From positions 62,001 to 126,000 of the forward strand of contig MARA01000016.1 in NCBI GenBank assembly GCA_001792895.1: 64,000 bases of DNA, read 5' to 3'. The notes under the pieces were generated by a model, which was given only the letters and a program-made list of their open reading frames with translations, was not told the DNA's origin and did no database searches. The stretch comes from Lentinus brumalis. Taxonomy: Eukaryota > Basidiomycota > Agaricomycetes > Polyporales > Polyporaceae. The position numbers and the translations under genes are program-made. Positions 35,483 through 48,390 of this stretch are shown one piece after another. Each line of letters opens with the position of its first letter. The first letter of the stretch is position 1.

Positions 35483-36923
35483 CCTGCGTTGGGTCGCTTG
35501 CCTTGAGATTTAATCCTCCTGCCGGGTCAATTAGAAGTACGTCGGATTGATTCTCGTGTATTTTTCTTCGCGAAGGTGTAATAGGCTACTCGACGCTCTA
35601 GCTCATAGTCATGCTGACCGCTTGTATCTCGGCCGCACTCTGTAATCAGATCGTCGCCTACAGCGAGGCGGACTGGAGGTGACCGGTATGAGAACAAGGT
35701 CAGCGAGGCTGTGAAGATCAACAACTCCCGGCACATCCCATGTTCGCAGCGTCCAGCCACAGGCTTGGCTGTACAGAGCTCTCGCCATCGACTGCGGACA
35801 TATGGTGGCCAAGGGGCCTCAAGGACTCCATAGGTACCGCCATATCACCGCACTGAGAATCCGAAGTCGTAACTGCGACCACTGCGGCGGGATCTCTGGG
35901 TGCCCTTCTCTTCAGGTAAGCCCTGTTTCATAGTGTCGTGCTTCGTTACTGATCCGATAAATTTAAAGGGAAGTACTGTCGAACTTCGACTTAACATATC
36001 GCTCGTTAGCATCGAAGCAACTCCAGCAATACACCAGTGTTCCGACGCCCTAGCCAAGGGGACCGTCACCGTGTGCCAAGTAGGGCAACTTCCATTATTT
36101 AACGCGCATACACTGATGCTTCTCTTGTTGCAGTGTTGATGGGTGGCGTGTTGGGCGTCGAAAGTATCCCTGCCGCGTCACGATGGTGTCTAGCATTAGG
36201 TTCAGACCTCGTAGATGAGGCGAAGTAGGGTCCTTCGAGGTAAGTACCCCATCACCGCTTCCTATCGCTACAGCGACCCGGCATGGCACACTACTCGAGC
36301 AGGCTCCACCAACGACGCGAAGGCTTCCTTGTGTCCATCTTCGAAGATTCGTCTGTAGAGTCCGATGCATACTCAGAAGTGTAGGTCTCGATTCGCAACG
36401 GTCAGCCTGTTCTCATGCTGATTACATGCCGATAGCTCACGCAGCAAGCGTGCCGACAGTCGCAGAAGATCTTCAGATGAACAGCTCGCGCAGTGGTCTA
36501 TCTACTGGGTTGCGCGCATATTGAGTTCGAGCAGGAAGATGTATACTCCACGGGATGTCCACCTTATCCGCCCGTCCTCAGGCCCTTTCCCTAAATGCAA
36601 ATGCACAATCCGAGGCGTTCAACACCTAGGGGTATTTCAGGCGGCCCTCGCAAAAGTCGTCATGCTGAACATCTCAATTTTCTACAGGTCGAACTTTCTA
36701 CCTATGGGAGGTAAGTATCTGCGATACAAGTGGTTGGACTACCACAGGCTCCGGTCACACAAGCAGGTATGCGGCGCAGCCTTGCGCTCGCACGTCTATT
36801 ATAATTCGATTGATATGATCAGGTCAGGTGTTGTCAATATCTGCGGGCGCGACGAGCATGAGCCGTATTCAGGACAGAGGGCCTGGAGGTATTCTTCGGG
36901 GCGGTAATCTTGCGGTGGTCGAG
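35483..36923. other. Spacer between copies D and E
   Basis: About 1.4 kb without a supported gene. Sequence at about 35930-36010 is AT-richer. Short open frames on both strands have no recognisable content. Confidence 0.35.
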
Positions 36924-36930
36924 TATAAAT
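36924..36930 (+). promoter_or_regulatory. TATA box of DUF6533 copy E
   Basis: GAGTATAAATGCCC, with TATAAAT 86 bases before the start codon at 37010. It is one of the clearest members of the TATA set in front of this family. Confidence 0.6.
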
Positions 36931-37009
36931 GCCCGACTCTGCAATAGATGGCACTGCGGCAGTTATTCGGCCACGATAACTTGAACCCAACCTGCATTCT
37001 CCCTCCAAC

Positions 37010-38782
37010 ATGTCCTCCGATGCAGACACGGATGCTGCTGCTATTGTCGCCCTTTTCGACAGCTTGTACGTCCCATACTCCTCGGGCTCGCCTTGCAGAC
37101 AACAGCTTCCTCACGCCGCGTCGCAGATTCACTGGAGCCTACTGCCAACAGGCAGCCTCAGGTGAGATCACTACATGGCTATGTCCTCATTGTGAAGCTC
37201 ATGGCATTTAAATCGTAGTCCTCTTCATCTACGACACATTCGTCACGTTCGAGCGAGAAGTGACGTGCTTCTGGACCGGCCAATGGACCGGGGCGCCACT
37301 CTTGTTCTTCGTGAACAAGTGGGTCTCCATCGTGTTCTACATCATGACATTCGTCCAATTTGCACCTTTCCCTTCGGACAAGGTGAGCGAGCTGTCTTCG
37401 TTTGAATTTGTGATCCGGCGATCAGTATATCTGACTTGAACTAGAGGTGAGTGTATGGATTGCCAAAATGTTACGATATGCCCACTGACGGCGTCCGCAG
37501 TTGTTCCGTCTTTCAAAACGCCGTTGTGGCATTCGAGATACTGCAGTTTGTGCCGGGGGCAGGTGAGTCCTGACGTGCTCCCCGTTCTCCGTTCCCGATG
37601 TCCTGATAGCTTGAGACGAGTGTTTTCCGCTCTCCGTGCATACGTGCTGAGTCGAAGCAAGCTTCTCGGCGTGTTCATCCTCGCTTTATCCCTTGCCCCA
37701 GTAGGTTCCAATCTGGTGAGTGGACGGATACTGTTTGGATCATGCGGATGGATGCGCTGAGTACGTGATGGTGCAGGTTGATTATGGCTATCAACTCTCG
37801 GGAGAGAACCTCCCGCTGATTGGATGCGTCGAGACTAACAATGAGACCGAGCCAGTCATTCTGAGGTTAGGCTCTCGCTATTACTACAACTCGTATCGAT
37901 TGGCACTGACTTCGTACAAGGCGTAGGTCGGCTAGTGATTGAATATAAGTGTACGCTCATTCGGGGAACCGCGCAGTCATACTCATCTCTCGAGTGCCGC
38001 TCGTCGTTGCGGATACTTTGCTCATCTACATTACCTGGGCCAAGCTCGGCAGTAGGGCAGCCCTTACGGATATCCGGCAGTCCAAGAAACTGTCGCTTTC
38101 GGAGATGCTCTTTCGTGATGGCAAGTCACTCTCCCGCGATAGTTGGCGTAACCCAAGAGAGTGTCACAGCTAATGACCGTCGACCTACACCTCTCACAGG
38201 GACCATATACTTCGTGTACGTCCTGCCACACGCCCGAGTCAAGGCCGGCTGACTGGATCACACAATGTGCAGCGTCCTGTTCGTTCTGAATGTCCTCCAC
38301 CTCGTCCTTTCTGCGACTGGGGTAATGCTCATGGCTTGTCTCGCGCCTCCGAACTACAAACTCATGCTCTGTCTTCTGTCGACAGTTAGCGGGAAATTCT
38401 CAAGGGAGCTATATGACCGAATTCACTTCCCCGTACGCATACGCATTTCACCATTTAACTGCGGGCTTCTGCAACCGTCTACTCATTCATGATATTATAT
38501 TGTAGCATCACAGCCATCCTGATTTCGCGCTTCCTCCTCGATTTGCAAGAAGCGAACCAGACAGTCGTGAGGCTCGACTGCGACGACCCGCTGAATTCTT
38601 CGAGGAGCCCATACGACGTGCCGAGTTTTGTCTCATCCCTCGGAGCTTTCATCAATCCGGACCTTCTGACATCGTCCGATGATGAAGTAGAGTGGGACGT
38701 TCCCTCGAGCCCAGACGAGGAGAAGGAACACTACACCAAGGCCGAGTCTCAGGGTGTTGAGTGGTCGTCTTCGTCCGCGTAA
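37010..38782 (+). CDS. DUF6533-family seven-helix membrane protein (copy E)
   Basis: ATG at 37010 (MSSDADTDAAAIVALFDSLY). The DUF6533 exon reads LFIYDTFVTFEREVTCFW, then TGAPLLFFVNKWVSIVFY, ending FPSDK at the GTGAGC donor (37382). Next come the helix-3 exon ending LQFVPGA, FSALRAYVLSRSKLLG, FILALSLAPVGSNL, the loop exon YGYQLSGENLPLIGC, helix 5 SRVPLVVADTLLIYITWAK with SKKLSLSEMLFRDG, TIYFVYVLP, helix 6 VLFVLNVLHLVLSATGV, and the last exon with ITAILISRFLLDLQEANQ. The tail (SSDDEVEWDVPSSPDEEKEH) is strongly acidic and ends in SSSSA, stop at 38782. Cys appears in the conserved DPDDPLH loop (DCDDPLN), a variant shared with no other copy here. Confidence 0.83.
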
Positions 38783-40077
38783 TCTGCTACCGTCGGGAAG
38801 GGGTGCGAGGACCAGGATGGAGGAGAGAGGGTACTCAGGGGTCATCATTTGAACCTTCGTGGAGCGGGAGGTTGCAGTTCATTCATCTAATATACAGATC
38901 GAGTTAGCCACACGCCTGTCAGGTCAAAAGCAGGAACATGCAGAACGATCATATTGGGACGCACCGCATCTGACTCGTGCCGTCCAAGCAGTAGTGATCG
39001 CAAGGAGGTATCGAGAGATGAGCGCTTGAGCAGCGACCTGCCATCGAGCAACTGATGAGTTACTACTAGTAGTACTCCGAGAAGTAACTAAGTAGTGATG
39101 AGGAGGCCCCAGAGCGAGAAGCTGGGCGAGAGATGGCATTGGCACTGACAGCGTTCGGAGCGACTGGACGCGACCCACGTGGTCTGCACAGACGCGCCCA
39201 AGACGCGCACTCTGCTCGCACTCTGAGTCTGAAGATCACCCACTGCGTCTCCCATCCTCTGAGTCTAAGTAGTCCGTACATGCTCAGTCTGCCCAGGATT
39301 TATCGATACCATCCTTGCCTCGCAGATACTCAACTTCCCGCGCCCGCTGCCCTTAATCCGGACTGCAATCACCGAACTCCGAGTGAGTATGCACTCCGCA
39401 TGCGTAGTCGCCTCAGCCATATCTGACCAGAGAATATGAGATGTTCCATAGTCGCTCAGTCGTCCTGTATCGTGATCTGAAGCTGCTTTTCCGACGAGGG
39501 AGAAGAACTCTGACGGTATTACTTACACCGACTACTAGCAGACGGAGGGCAAGAATGCAAGCAGGGCGCAGCTGCGATTTGTAAGAGCCCGCTCCTCGGA
39601 ACCGAAAGCTGGCACTTCGTGGCTTGACGAAGGGGTGAAAGTACTCATCGACGACGCCACGCAATGCATGCAATCGACGCGATGGCATGGCAGTACCGGG
39701 AAGAAGACATGATGGGCACAGACATTGTGCGGCCCCGCCTCGCCCGCCACCCACCTGGACGCGTCCTCGTGCTCGCACCGTTTGCAGGAGAGGTCCTGCC
39801 CTCTCGGACGTCCCCACGCACACAGGACACCACGCTGCTCAAGACTCTGTCTCAGTAGGGCTTAGTGGCGTTTGTAGGAGGCTCCCTGTTCCCGAATACG
39901 GTCATTCTCTTTCTCCTCCGCCTCCGCCTGCCCCGCTCCCTCCGTGCCCATCGAGGAGCCCGCGTCCGATGGTGACGCTCGTGCGTGGCTTAAGGACGGC
40001 TATGCGACGGATGCCTTTACGGTCATCCGGCATCTCTCACAACTTGAAGGCACCTCTGGCTATTGCCCGACTCCAGC
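38783..40077. other. Spacer between copies E and F
   Basis: No gene seen. It holds a short palindrome (TACTACTAGTAGTA, about 39062-39075) and one copy of the CACGTG-centred repeat (39166-39196). The zone 70-100 bases before copy F has only the degraded word GCTTAAGG as a possible TATA element. Confidence 0.4.
39166..39196 (+). repeat. CACGTG-centred spacer element, copy 1
   Basis: The sequence GGACGCGACCCACGTGGTCT followed by CACAGACGCG matches 41998-42032 almost base for base and, in reverse orientation, 48391-48432. All three lie in spacers of the DUF6533 array. Confidence 0.65.
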
Positions 40078-41866
40078 ATGGTGCCCTCCGATGCAGATGC
40101 TGCCGCCGCCGCAGTAACCCTGTTTGATGCGCTGTATGTCTATCTCAAGTCTTACTGATAACGTTGCTTGCTCACGCAGTGGGACAGCTACACAGACTGG
40201 TACTGCGGACTGGCAGCATCAGGTGCGTTGACTAGTACTACATGCAAAGTACAAGCTTATTCTTGTCGGCCTCACGCTTGCCCTTGGCCGTAGTTCTGTT
40301 CATCTATGACGCTTTCGTCACGTTCGATCGAGAAGTCGCATGCTTCTGGGCGGCTGAGCGGAAGGGCGGAGCGTCCGTCTTGTTCTTTGCGAACAGGTGG
40401 ATCTCGATGACGCTCTATTCCTTGTTGTTGGTCCAATTTGCATCCTTTCCTTCCGATAAGGTGAGTTGTATCAGTTCATACCGTCATGCCATGGCAAGCA
40501 CTGATTCGTCTCAGAGGTGGGTGTATTGCCCTGCATGAGCTCGGAGTACTGCGGAACGACTCATACGGACACACATAGATGTTCCGCTTTCGGGACTGCA
40601 CTCGAGGCATTATCTATACTGCAATACATCCCTGGCGCAGGTACGTCGCATCCGGCTCTCAAAACAGCGCGTCTGATGGATTCCTGCAACATGAAGTCTT
40701 CTCTGCCCTCCGTGCATATGTACTGAGCAGGAGCAAACTTCTCGCCATACTCGCCCTTGCTTTGTCTCTCACACCGGTCGGTGCTAGCTTGGTGAGCCGA
40801 TGCGTCGTTTCAGAATCATGTAGATGCACGATGACTTAGCTGCAACGCAGGCTCGATATGGCTATCATATCTCTGGGGAGAACTTCCCGCCATTTGGATG
40901 CGTTGAGGCGGACGATATGAGTGATGCGATATTCCTAAGGTTTGGTTCTGAACCTCGTCGCTTACGTGTCGCTGGTGCTGACGAGTTTGTATCAGGCGTG
41001 AGTTACTTGTGATGATAGACAGAACTAGAGCCTCGCGCTCATTCAAGAAATTACACAGTCACAGTCGTCTCTCGACTATCGCTCATCATAGCCGACATGT
41101 TACTCATTTACATCACCTGGACGAAGCTGAGTAGTAGGGGCGCCGTGAGGGGTATTCTGCAGTCCACAAGACTGTCGCTATCCGATGTCCTCTTTAACGA
41201 CGGTATGTATCTCTGAGGCAAAATACATACTCTGCAATGGCGTCGTCTGCGGCTGATGCTGACCTGCCTACAGGAACGATATACTTCATGTATGTTCCGC
41301 TCGAGCGAAGCTGATGGCAGGATACCTGATGGATTCATACTCTCAGAGTCCTGTTCGCTCTCAACATCCTCCACCTCGTCTTGACTCTCACTGCGGTATG
41401 TTCATGGTCTCTCTGTGGGTCCGTGTTGCATTCAGGTTGATTGTGACCTGAGCAGCTGGCAGTCAGTGACGGCGATGGCGCCAGTTATGTCACCATATTC
41501 ACCACCCCGTACGCATTTCACCGTAGCCCGCCCGAGTACACTGAGATCGTTCACTCAAGGCGGCTCCTCTGATTGTGCAGCCTCACAGCCATCCTGATCT
41601 CGCGCTTCCTCCTTGACCTGCAGGAAACGAACCAGGCTGTCGTCCGAGTTGACCCCGACGATCCGCTGCATACGTCGAGGGACCCATACGACACGCCTTC
41701 CTTCATCTCGTCCCTTGGCGCTTTCGTCCACCCGGATGATTCGACGCGGTCCGACGATGAGTTCGAGATGTACGACGTATCGCGGCCGGTCGGGGAAGAG
41801 GAGGATGGGGCCGGGGTCTCGAAAGTTCAGCAGGCCGCTGCGGCTTCGTCATCGTCTTCTGCGTAA
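40078..41866 (+). CDS. DUF6533-family seven-helix membrane protein (copy F)
   Basis: ATG at 40078 (MVPSDADAAAAAVTLFDAL), one residue longer at the start than its relatives. Exon 2 gives YTDWYCGLAAS; the DUF6533 exon VVLFIYDAFVTFDREVACFW has AAERKGGASVLFFANRW, with one residue inserted compared with TGAS in other copies. Then FGTALEALSILQYIPGA, FSALRAYVLSRSKLLA, ILALALSLTPVGASL, YGYHISGENFPPFGC, helix 5 SLIIADMLLIYITWTKLSSR, TIYFMYVPLE, LFALNILHLVLTLTAV, SYVTIFTTPY and LTAILISRFLLDLQETNQ. The tail SDDEFEMYDVSRPVGEEEDG is acidic and ends AAAASSSSSA. Helix 5 has SLI where others have VPLI. Confidence 0.82.
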
Positions 41867-41997
41867 TCGGCATTTAGTGGACGTTCTTATAGTGCGGCTT
41901 CCGCTGCGTATATTGTATTTTAATCCCTCGATAATCTGTGCGGCCTCGTCAGGACTGAAGAGGGCAGATACGAGAGCAAAAGGTGCGCAGACTCGGT

Positions 41998-42032
41998 GGA
42001 CGCGACCCACGTGGTCTCCCGCCACAGACGCG
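41998..42032 (+). repeat. CACGTG-centred spacer element, copy 2
   Basis: GGACGCGACCCACGTGGTCT, then CACAGACGCG; same order and orientation as the copy at 39166, with four extra bases between the halves. Confidence 0.65.
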
Positions 42033-42799
42033 TTTAGGCGCTTCGGCTGAGGTCGTTCAGGACGGCGAACTCACGACCTGCGTTCAGCCACCACCCTCTC
42101 TGTGCTTTCTGTCGAACAAATGATTCGACATGCTATCCAGCCAGTTTTGCACCCTCTCCGTCGTTTGTGCTTGCTCGAATGCCACACCGCGCAAGCCCCT
42201 GGTCTCACCGCATCTGCCAGCGCCCGACCGTCTGCCCGTCTCGCCCTCAGCGAAATGTACACACACGCTTCCCGGACCGCAAACCGCTTCCCCGGCCACG
42301 ACATGTTGTCTACTGAAAGGTTGGCTGGGATCTGAAAAGCACGTCAGCAGGGCGTGAGCGGGTGCCGAAAGCTGCGTTGTGAGTACCTTTTAGTACAGAA
42401 ATTCCCCGTCGTCGTGAGCGTCGTGAGCTGTTTCTGCGACAGCTAGGATCCTTGCTTAGCCCTCGAGCAGCGACGGGGAGGACTCGAATGAGGTGCATGT
42501 CTCAGGGACACGTTTGTGCAACATCTGAGGTGCGCGGCGATACCTTTTCCTTCCGTGCATCGCTCATGCTCACGTATCCCCCATCTCATTCTGCATCCTA
42601 TTTGCGGGTGCTCGGAATCTCCGTGCTGCGCTGGGAACAGGCTCTTGTGCACATCGCTTTGCTGAGCCCGTCAGCCTTCTCTCCCGCTCGAATTTGCACG
42701 GCACGAACCGAAGGGATGACTCCGGAGTGATGCAATGCGCGGTCGTCCGGCCACCTGCTACAGAGTTGACTGGCGGATTCGTAAGAACTCCTCCACCGC

Positions 42800-42960
42800 T
42801 GTCAAGCGTGTCATTGCACCCGGTGGTCATCAATCTTGACTTTGCGGCGGCCGGACATTCGCGCGCTGGCACCGGGTATAGGACGGACGGACAGACTGCG
42901 AACTTGATCGCGAAGATGAGCGTCATAGCATTCCTCAGTTAAGCTGTTCTTCTCTGTCGT
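42800..42960 (+). repeat. TGCGGCGG spacer repeat, copy 1
   Basis: It shares the ordered words TTTGCGGCGG, CTGGCACCGGG and CAGTTAAGCTGTTCTT with 48938-49107, and two of them with 45545-45675. The members are old and diverged. Confidence 0.5.
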
Positions 42961-43325
42961 GCACGGCTCACGAAATAGGCATGTCTGTATAACAGGCTCC
43001 CTGGGCACCTGAGAACTGGCACAGGATGCCGGAGCAGTCTACGGTGATGCCCAGAGGCTCCGCTCGCACGGCGTACTGCGTACATACACAAATTGATCAG
43101 TGAACTTGGCCGTTCACTGTGCTGAGTATCCATCGGCTGTGCAGTTATCAGGTTCGAGAAGTAGGATGTATGCTTATCGCCATGCTACCTGGTCCGTTGG
43201 TCCGCAGATCGTTCTCTGTGTGTATTAAAGTCCTCGCGGGAGGTGGTGACCAGGATGCCATTGCGACTATCCCTCGACCGCGACGGCTTGGAAGCGACCA
43301 CCCTTATCCAGGTACATCTACCAGC

Positions 43326-45048
43326 ATGTCCTCCGAAGCAGATGCTGCTGCTGCAATAGCGGCGCTATTTGACACCCTGTATGTTGCATCATCATTCTGT
43401 GCGACTCAGTACGGCCAAGTCTTGCTCACACCGCTAAACAGGTATACGGGGATTACTGCGTTGTGGCAGCCTCGGGTGCGTTCATCTCAGCTCAACTTCG
43501 CCCCGGCCCTCACGAACTAGCCATCTAGTCCTTTACATTCACGACTCCTTCGTCACGCTTGAACGAGAAGTGGCATGCTTCTGGACCGCTAAGAGGACAG
43601 GAGCGTCGTTCTTGTTCTTCGCCAACAGGTGGATCTCCATGGCAAACTACGTCATGACATTGGTCGCATTGGTGGTACCTTTCTCGTCGGATAAAGTACG
43701 TCGTCTTTGCTATTCGTTGCATGGCAGCGTCTCACAAGTCTCAGAGGTTGGCGTGTGCGCCCATAGAGCTCTGACAACTGGGGAATGACTTCCACGTTTG
43801 CAGTTGTGGCTCATTCCAACAGGCGATGTATGCGGGTGAGATATTGCAACTTGTTCCCGGGGCTGGTAAGTGATGCTTGAAGTCCTCGGGATAGCGTGCC
43901 TGATGTGTCCCCGCTAGTATTCTCCGCCCTCCGTGCATTCGTGCTCAGTAGGAGCAAGCTCCTCGGCGCACTTGTCCTCGCTTTATCTCTGGTTCCGGTC
44001 GGTGCCAATCTGGTGAGCGGATCAGTGGGCGTGGATCAGCTTGATAGACGCAGACCGGGCGACATCTCAGGTCGCATACAGCTACCAGCTATCTGGAGCG
44101 AACCTCCCGCCATTCGGATGCGTCAGGACAGACGACACGACAGCGGAAGTCTCCCTAAGGTCAGCTTTCGATGGCTTAGCGCATATTGGTCGGTACTGAC
44201 ATTGTTCGTTGGCAAGGCGTAGGTTGGCCAGTGATCATAAGCATCCGATTACTGAGGCACCGCATAGTCACAGTCATTTCGCGAGTTCCTCTCATCGTTG
44301 CCGACATGCTGCTCATCTACATCACTTGGACGAAGTTGAACGCTAGGAGCTCGCTGAGAGATATTCAGCAGTTGGACAAGAGGCGATCACTGTCGGATAT
44401 TCTATTTCGCGATGGTACGTCCATCTGCAGCAACGACTTCGAGGATCTCTGACTGACGCCAACATGCGGATCAGGAACGATATACTTCATGTTCGTCCCG
44501 CTTGAATTAAACTGATTAAATATTTGACGAACTCGGACACCCGTCGTCAGAGTTCTCTTCATCCTCAACGTCCTCCACCTCGTCCTTGCTGTCACCGCGG
44601 TGAGCCCATGGGTCCGTCCCACTCCTCCGACTCGCGCTGATGGGCACTCGGCAGCTCGCAGTCGAGGAGAACGGAACCAGCTACGTCACCGTATTCACCG
44701 CCCCGTACGCCGCACTTCGCCATGATCGCAGTGTGTCTGTCTACTGAGCACTCACCGCCACTCTCATCGTCGCGCAGCCTCACAGCGATCCTCATCTCGC
44801 GCTTCCTCCTCGACCTGCAACATGCGGACCAGGCTGTCATGCGACTCGATCCCGACGATCCGCTGCACTCCTCGAGGGACCCGTACGACACCCCGAGCTT
44901 CATCGCCTCCATTGGAGCGTTCGTCAACCCGGATCTGCCGGAACGGTCCGACGACGGACTCGAGTGGGATACTGGCTCGAGCTCGGGCTTGAGCGGAGAG
45001 CACGAAGGCGGGGTTCAGGCCACTACGTCGTCGAGGTCTTCTGCGTAG
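43326..45048 (+). CDS. DUF6533-family seven-helix membrane protein (copy G)
   Basis: ATG at 43326 (MSSEADAAAAIAALFDTLYV). The DUF6533 exon reads VLYIHDSFVTLEREVACFW and ASFLFFANRWISMANYVM, ending SSDK. The helix-3 exon is CGSFQQAMYAGEILQLVPGA, followed by FSALRAFVLSRSKLLG, ALVLALSLVPVGANL, YQLSGANLPPFGC, helix 5 SRVPLIVADMLLIYITWTKL with QLDKRRSLSDILFRDG, TIYFMFVPLE, VLFILNVLHLVLAVTAV, SYVTVFTAPY and LTAILISRFLLDLQHADQ. The tail DDGLEWDTGSSSGLSGEHEG differs from the DVSRSDEEE type and ends in SSRSSA. The loop exon reads SGANLP instead of SGENFP. A TATA-like TATTAAAG lies at -96. Confidence 0.82.
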
Positions 45049-46418
45049 CTGGTATCATCTTGGCAGCTTCAACTTTCGTAGCTGCGCTATGTTACTACCC
45101 TCTCGATTTCCATCTCTCTGTCTCGGATCCACGCTTACGTCCTCGCGTAGATGTGAAGCACCCAGATGTACTAGCCGTTGGTCCTCGTATGTTGGGTATC
45201 TATTCACCACACCGATCGTATACGACGCGCGTGAGCACGGCACTATCGCGGGAGTATCATGTCTCTTCTCTCGGGCCAGCCAGGTAGGGAACTTAGTACA
45301 GCGGTCATCGTGGCACTCAGATGACACTGACACCCTGGCACCCAGGTCTTCGCCAAGGTCTCGGGCGAGCTTGTAGATCGCTTCAAGCTTTGACTTGTCG
45401 CAAGCAGACTCAGATGACTACGACTCGTCCCTCGTCCTGACGGCCCTCCTGATGTCAGAGAAGCCTTCAGAAGTATGGAGATCAAGCTTCGTCTGGCATG
45501 ACATCGATGCGGAGCAGACCGTGACCACAAAAGCCGCGCCGCCTTGATACAGCATCAAACTCTGAGTTTGCGGCGGACACAGATTGTCAGCGGTTGTAGA
45601 GAGGCTGCGAACGCGATGGCGAGGAAGACGTACCACATGTCGTCTCTGTTCAGTTGAGTTCTTCTTCGTTATCATGCTCAGACCATTGATTGACTGTAAA
45701 TCTTCACCGCCCCATATTCTCTAGAATTCTGAGTAGACAGTCTCGTATAGCACGGGGGCTTTGCAATGCAAGCGTCGGCGCTTCTAAAATATTGAAAATG
45801 TAGAAAACAATCCGCTGCATGAAGCAGTATGTATATGCTTGCAAAGGGTCAGTTGCGTCCGTTGCTCATTTTCAGCTCGCACGCTCACGAGAGTTCTGCC
45901 AGTACTCAAGCACCGTTCTCTCTCCTATCCATTCAAACTCATGGATTCTCGGTTCAATCAGCGGGATCTACGTTCTTACAGATGCCGACTTGATCCACTC
46001 GTCCTCAGGTTCTCGACTTCGGTCGCCTGTGCACCTCGCATAAGAACTCAAAGTTGGTAAGTACTCGAGTCATGGTCGCTGTATGAATGACCTAGACATT
46101 CGAGATATATTCTCAGACCGAACGATCTACCACCATTCTGTGGGTCGTCCTATCGGCTCGGCCGCTACGGTGCCAGGCAAGCAGTTGCAAGTTTCGTGTG
46201 CGCCGCATCCTCACGCTCGCACCCGTCTTCGATTCCAGTTGATGTGATGGACTTCGATGCCATGGCTGTCGAGACAAGCTTGCGTCCTACCTCAATGCGC
46301 ATAGAGCTGACAGCACCCACCGTGCTCATCGCATCCCAGTGCTCGAGCATAAAGCATGGCCCTGCCGCGAACAGATGCACGCTGTACTCAACCCCGACAA
46401 AGCGACGGCTGACTCGCC
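45049..46418. other. Spacer between copies G and H
   Basis: No supported gene. Contains one member of the TGCGGCGG spacer family. A TATA-like CATAAAG (46348-46354) stands about 70 bases before copy H. Confidence 0.4.
45545..45675 (+). repeat. TGCGGCGG spacer repeat, copy 2
   Basis: The best match to the other members is CATCAAACTCTGAGTTTGCG at the start and CAGTTGAGTTCTTCTT at the end. The middle CTGGCACCGGG word is lost. Confidence 0.45.
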
Positions 46419-48162
46419 ATGTCTTCCGATGCTGCTGCGATCGTGGCTTTCTTCGAGAGTTTGTACGTCGCATACTTATCAGCCCTTGCTTACGCATCAC
46501 GGACGACACTTGCTCACTCTCCTGGACAGTTATACTCAGTGGTACTGCAATGTGGCTGCCGCCGGTACGTCATACTCGTCACGGATAGGCCCTTGTCAAA
46601 CTGATGCTGCTGGTCACCATAGTCTTCTTCTTCTGCGATACCTTCGGTGACACGTTTGAGCGAGAGGTGGCAGTCTTCTGGACCGCTAGACGGTCAGGAG
46701 CGTCCTTCTTGTTCTTCGCAAACAAGTGGATATTCGTCCTGAACCAAGTCGCGGGGTTGGTCGACCTTGCATCTTTCCCCTCGGATAAGGTATGCAGTCC
46801 CAGTTCGCTCTCCTATTGCAATGGCTTACCAGAAGACAGACGTTGGTGGACAGTCTTACACCAATCGGAGTACTGCGGCCTTACCAGACGTCATAGTTGC
46901 TCTTTATACGCCATCGCGACATATTCACTCGTCATCCTACAGTTCGTTCCTGCCGCCGGTAAGTCATACTCTACATCGCGCACTCATCGGACCGAAGAAC
47001 CTGATGTATCACCATAAGTCTTCTCCGCCCTTCGTGCATACGTGTTGAGCAGGAGCAGTCTCCTCGCTTCACTGGTGCTCGTTCTATCTCTTGCGCCCGT
47101 CGCTGTCAATCTGGTGAGTAATTTATGTACCTTGACTCGTGCGAATATACGTAGACTGCTTGGCATCGCAGGTTCATTATGCCTACAACTACTCGGGCGA
47201 GATCATCCCGCCGTTTGGTTGCACGGTCACAGCCGAATTGACGCAGGGACTTAGCATAAGGTTCGCTTCTCCATCACATCTCCTAATACCGTGTATTGAC
47301 TTGTTCAAGGCGTAAGCTAGCTCGCGATCACATACATAATATGATACACTCATTCAAGGGAACATGCACAGTCGTCATCGCATCTCGGGTGCCACTCATC
47401 ATTGCCGACATGATACTCGTGTATACCACCTGGTCAAGACTGAGCAGCAGGAATGTCCTGAGGGATATACGACAGCACAAGAGGCTGACACTTGCAGATG
47501 TCATCTTGCGTGATGGTACGTCTCTCTCCCGACGTGCTAGAGGATACCGTGGACTTCAAAGTGTGCTGATCGACGCTCAGGAACGATATATTTTGTGTAC
47601 GTCCCGCAGCAACCATTTCAAAAGCCACCTGACGGACTCGGACTGCACTCGTCGTCAGAGTGCTGTTCACTGTCAACGTCCTCCATCTTGTATTCTCGGT
47701 GACCGCGGTAAGCCCCACTATCTCTTTCACCGTTACAATCTTCAATAATCGTCGCTTGGGCAGTTGGCTGGTTTTCACACCACAGGCACAAGTTACGCCA
47801 CTATATTCACCGGCCCGTACGCATCTCACCACCACTAACCCGGTGCTGCGAGTGCCCGCTCATGCGAGCCATCTTCCTTTTGCAGCCTGACGACGATCCT
47901 GATCTCGCGCTTCCTCATTGACCTGCAAGAAGCGGACCTGGCTGCAGTCAGACTCGACCCCGACGATCCGGTGCGTTCCTCCGAGCGGGACCCGTACCAC
48001 ACCGGTGGCTTCATCTCGTCTCTTGGAGCATTCATCAATCCGGATGTTTCGGCACAGTCCGAGGATGAGCTCGAGCTGCACGACGTCTCGCGCTCGGATG
48101 CGGAGGAAGACGGCAAGGTCCAGCTCTCGGCGCAGCCTGAGGTCGCTGCACTATCCGCGTAG
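46419..48162 (+). CDS. DUF6533-family seven-helix membrane protein (copy H)
   Basis: ATG at 46419 (MSSDAAAIVAFFESLYVAY), three residues shorter at the start than copies E and G. The DUF6533 exon is the most diverged of the set: VFFFCDTFGDTFEREVAVFW has an insertion (GDT) and lacks the Cys of REVACFW, followed by ASFLFFANKWIFVLNQVAGL. Then LVILQFVPAA, FSALRAYVLSRSSLLA, LVLVLSLAPVAVNL, YNYSGEIIPPFGC, helix 5 SRVPLIIADMILVYTTWSRL with HKRLTLADVILRDG, TIYFVYVPQQ, VLFTVNVLHLVFSVTAV, YATIFTGPY and LTTILISRFLIDLQEADL. A three-base insertion gives RSSERDPYHTGGFISSLGAF, still in frame. The tail SEDELELHDVSRSDAEEDGK is acidic. Confidence 0.8.
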
Positions 48163-48390
48163 TCAAGTTCTTTTGGTTCCTTCATTGCAGCCCATGCAGC
48201 CCAGCGATCCCGGCTGTAGAATTCATGATTCCTCCAGCTTCGTCTCCAGTCCGGTACTTATTTGCGTTGGCTGTCTCTGATTCGAGCACGTCCGAGTCGA
48301 AAGGTATCCCCGCTCCGAGTATGCAAGCCAAATTGTAACTTATCGCAGCGTGCATGGTTTCTCTTATGTCCGGATTACTTATAAGACGCG

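Larger units (their letters stand above)
41867..43325. other. Spacer between copies F and G, with two repeat types
   Basis: No supported gene. It contains the CACGTG element (41998-42032) and a member of the TGCGGCGG spacer family (about 42800-42960). A TATA-like TATTAAAG lies at 43223-43230, 96 bases before copy G. Confidence 0.45.
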